Origin: Pseudomonadota bacterium
GTDB taxonomy: Bacteria > BMS3Abin14
Direction of reading: 5' to 3'
Length of the DNA: 5,549 nt
Assembly: GCA_016937135.1 (NCBI GenBank)
Contig: JAFGWO010000044.1
Location: 1-5,549, forward strand
Shown: positions 5,204 to 5,549 of the stretch, one piece after another
How positions within the stretch are numbered: the stretch's first letter is position 1
Layout: each line of letters begins with the position of its first letter
The notes under the pieces: model-generated
Told to the model about the DNA's origin: nothing
What the model saw: the letters and a program-made list of their open reading frames with translations, nothing else
Database searches by the model: none
Translations under genes and position numbers: made by a program

Positions 5204-5549
5204 TTCCGGACGGATCATTGATCCGGCTTCGGGCCGTGATGAAAAAGGGGATCTTTTCATGGATGGCGGAATCATCGCCGCCATTGGCCCCGGGATCACG
5301 CCGCCCCGGGGCGCAAAGGTTATCGACGGCAAAGGCTTCCTCGTCCTGCCGGGTTTTATCGACATGCATTGCCACCTCAGGGAGCCCGGGTTCGAATACA
5401 AGGAGACCATCGCTTCGGGGGCGGCGGCCGCCGTCAAGGGGGGCATCACCTCCGTCATGTGCATGGCCAACACGGAGCCGGTGAACGATTGCGCGGCGGT
5501 AACCTCCTATATCCTTGAACGGGCTGCCGAAACGGGCCTCGCGCGGGTC
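5187..5549 (+). CDS. pyrC: Dihydroorotase (class I), 3' end outside window
   Basis: Dihydroorotase closes N-carbamoyl-aspartate to dihydroorotate, the third step of UMP synthesis, using zinc. The first 121 residues are present, about 28 percent of a usual 420-430, and the frame is open at the right edge. It begins [16 protein letters not shown], a beta-sandwich start typical of the amidohydrolase superfamily. The metal-binding motif follows as [14 protein letters not shown] with His61, His63 and Arg65, then [18 protein letters not shown] and MANTEPVND (about 93-101, usually MPNT). The REPG form marks the class I type. The ATG lies inside the end of pyrB, 17 nt before and including its stop, and has GGAG at 5177-5180; translation is probably coupled to pyrB. 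In related operons carA and carB often follow; they would be outside this window. Confidence 0.95.
   Translation, partial: MKWLVSSGRIIDPASGRDEKGDLFMDGGIIAAIGPGITPPRGAKVIDGKGFLVLPGFIDMHCHLREPGFEYKETIASGAAAAVKGGITSVMCMANTEPVNDCAAVTSYILERAAETGLARV

Overview
The window is ordinary chromosomal housekeeping DNA from a GC-rich bacterium. The order lepA-lepB, then pyrR-pyrB-pyrC, fits deltaproteobacterial lineages (Desulfobacterota, Geobacter- or Syntrophobacter-like) best. That placement is an inference from gene order and protein style, not from a marker search. I see no rRNA, tRNA, CRISPR array, transposase or phage gene.

Layout. Positions 1-2673 (+) look like one transcription unit: the 3' three quarters of lepA (elongation factor 4, cut by the left edge), lepB (signal peptidase I, TTG start) and a yajQ-family gene, closed by a strong hairpin terminator that begins at the yajQ stop codon. 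Positions 2674-2998 hold no gene but contain a 104-bp palindromic element built of 9-nt units and a hairpin. Positions 2999-3367 (-) encode a small, single-helix, membrane-anchored protein of unknown function. Positions 3368-3637 form the control region of the pyrimidine operon: a possible terminator, a sigma70-type promoter, then a leader with a PyrR-binding hairpin, a candidate antiterminator and an intrinsic terminator. From 3638 on (+) come pyrR, pyrB (aspartate carbamoyltransferase) and the 5' third of pyrC (dihydroorotase, cut by the right edge); pyrB and pyrC overlap by 17 nt.

How it works together. PyrR probably senses UMP and binds the leader hairpin of its own mRNA. This would free the terminator to form and lower expression of the enzymes for steps 2 and 3 of UMP synthesis. 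The leader hairpin and the PyrR protein both depart from the Bacillus pattern at key positions: stem base pairs, two RNA-contact residues and the pyrophosphate loop.

The least explained DNA is repetitive. Heptamer arrays of consensus GTYCAGR lie in the same orientation directly after the stop codons of lepB and pyrR, and the second array has a 14-nt higher-order period. No wholly new system is evident. The leader, the divergent PyrR and the two repeat families deserve a closer look.
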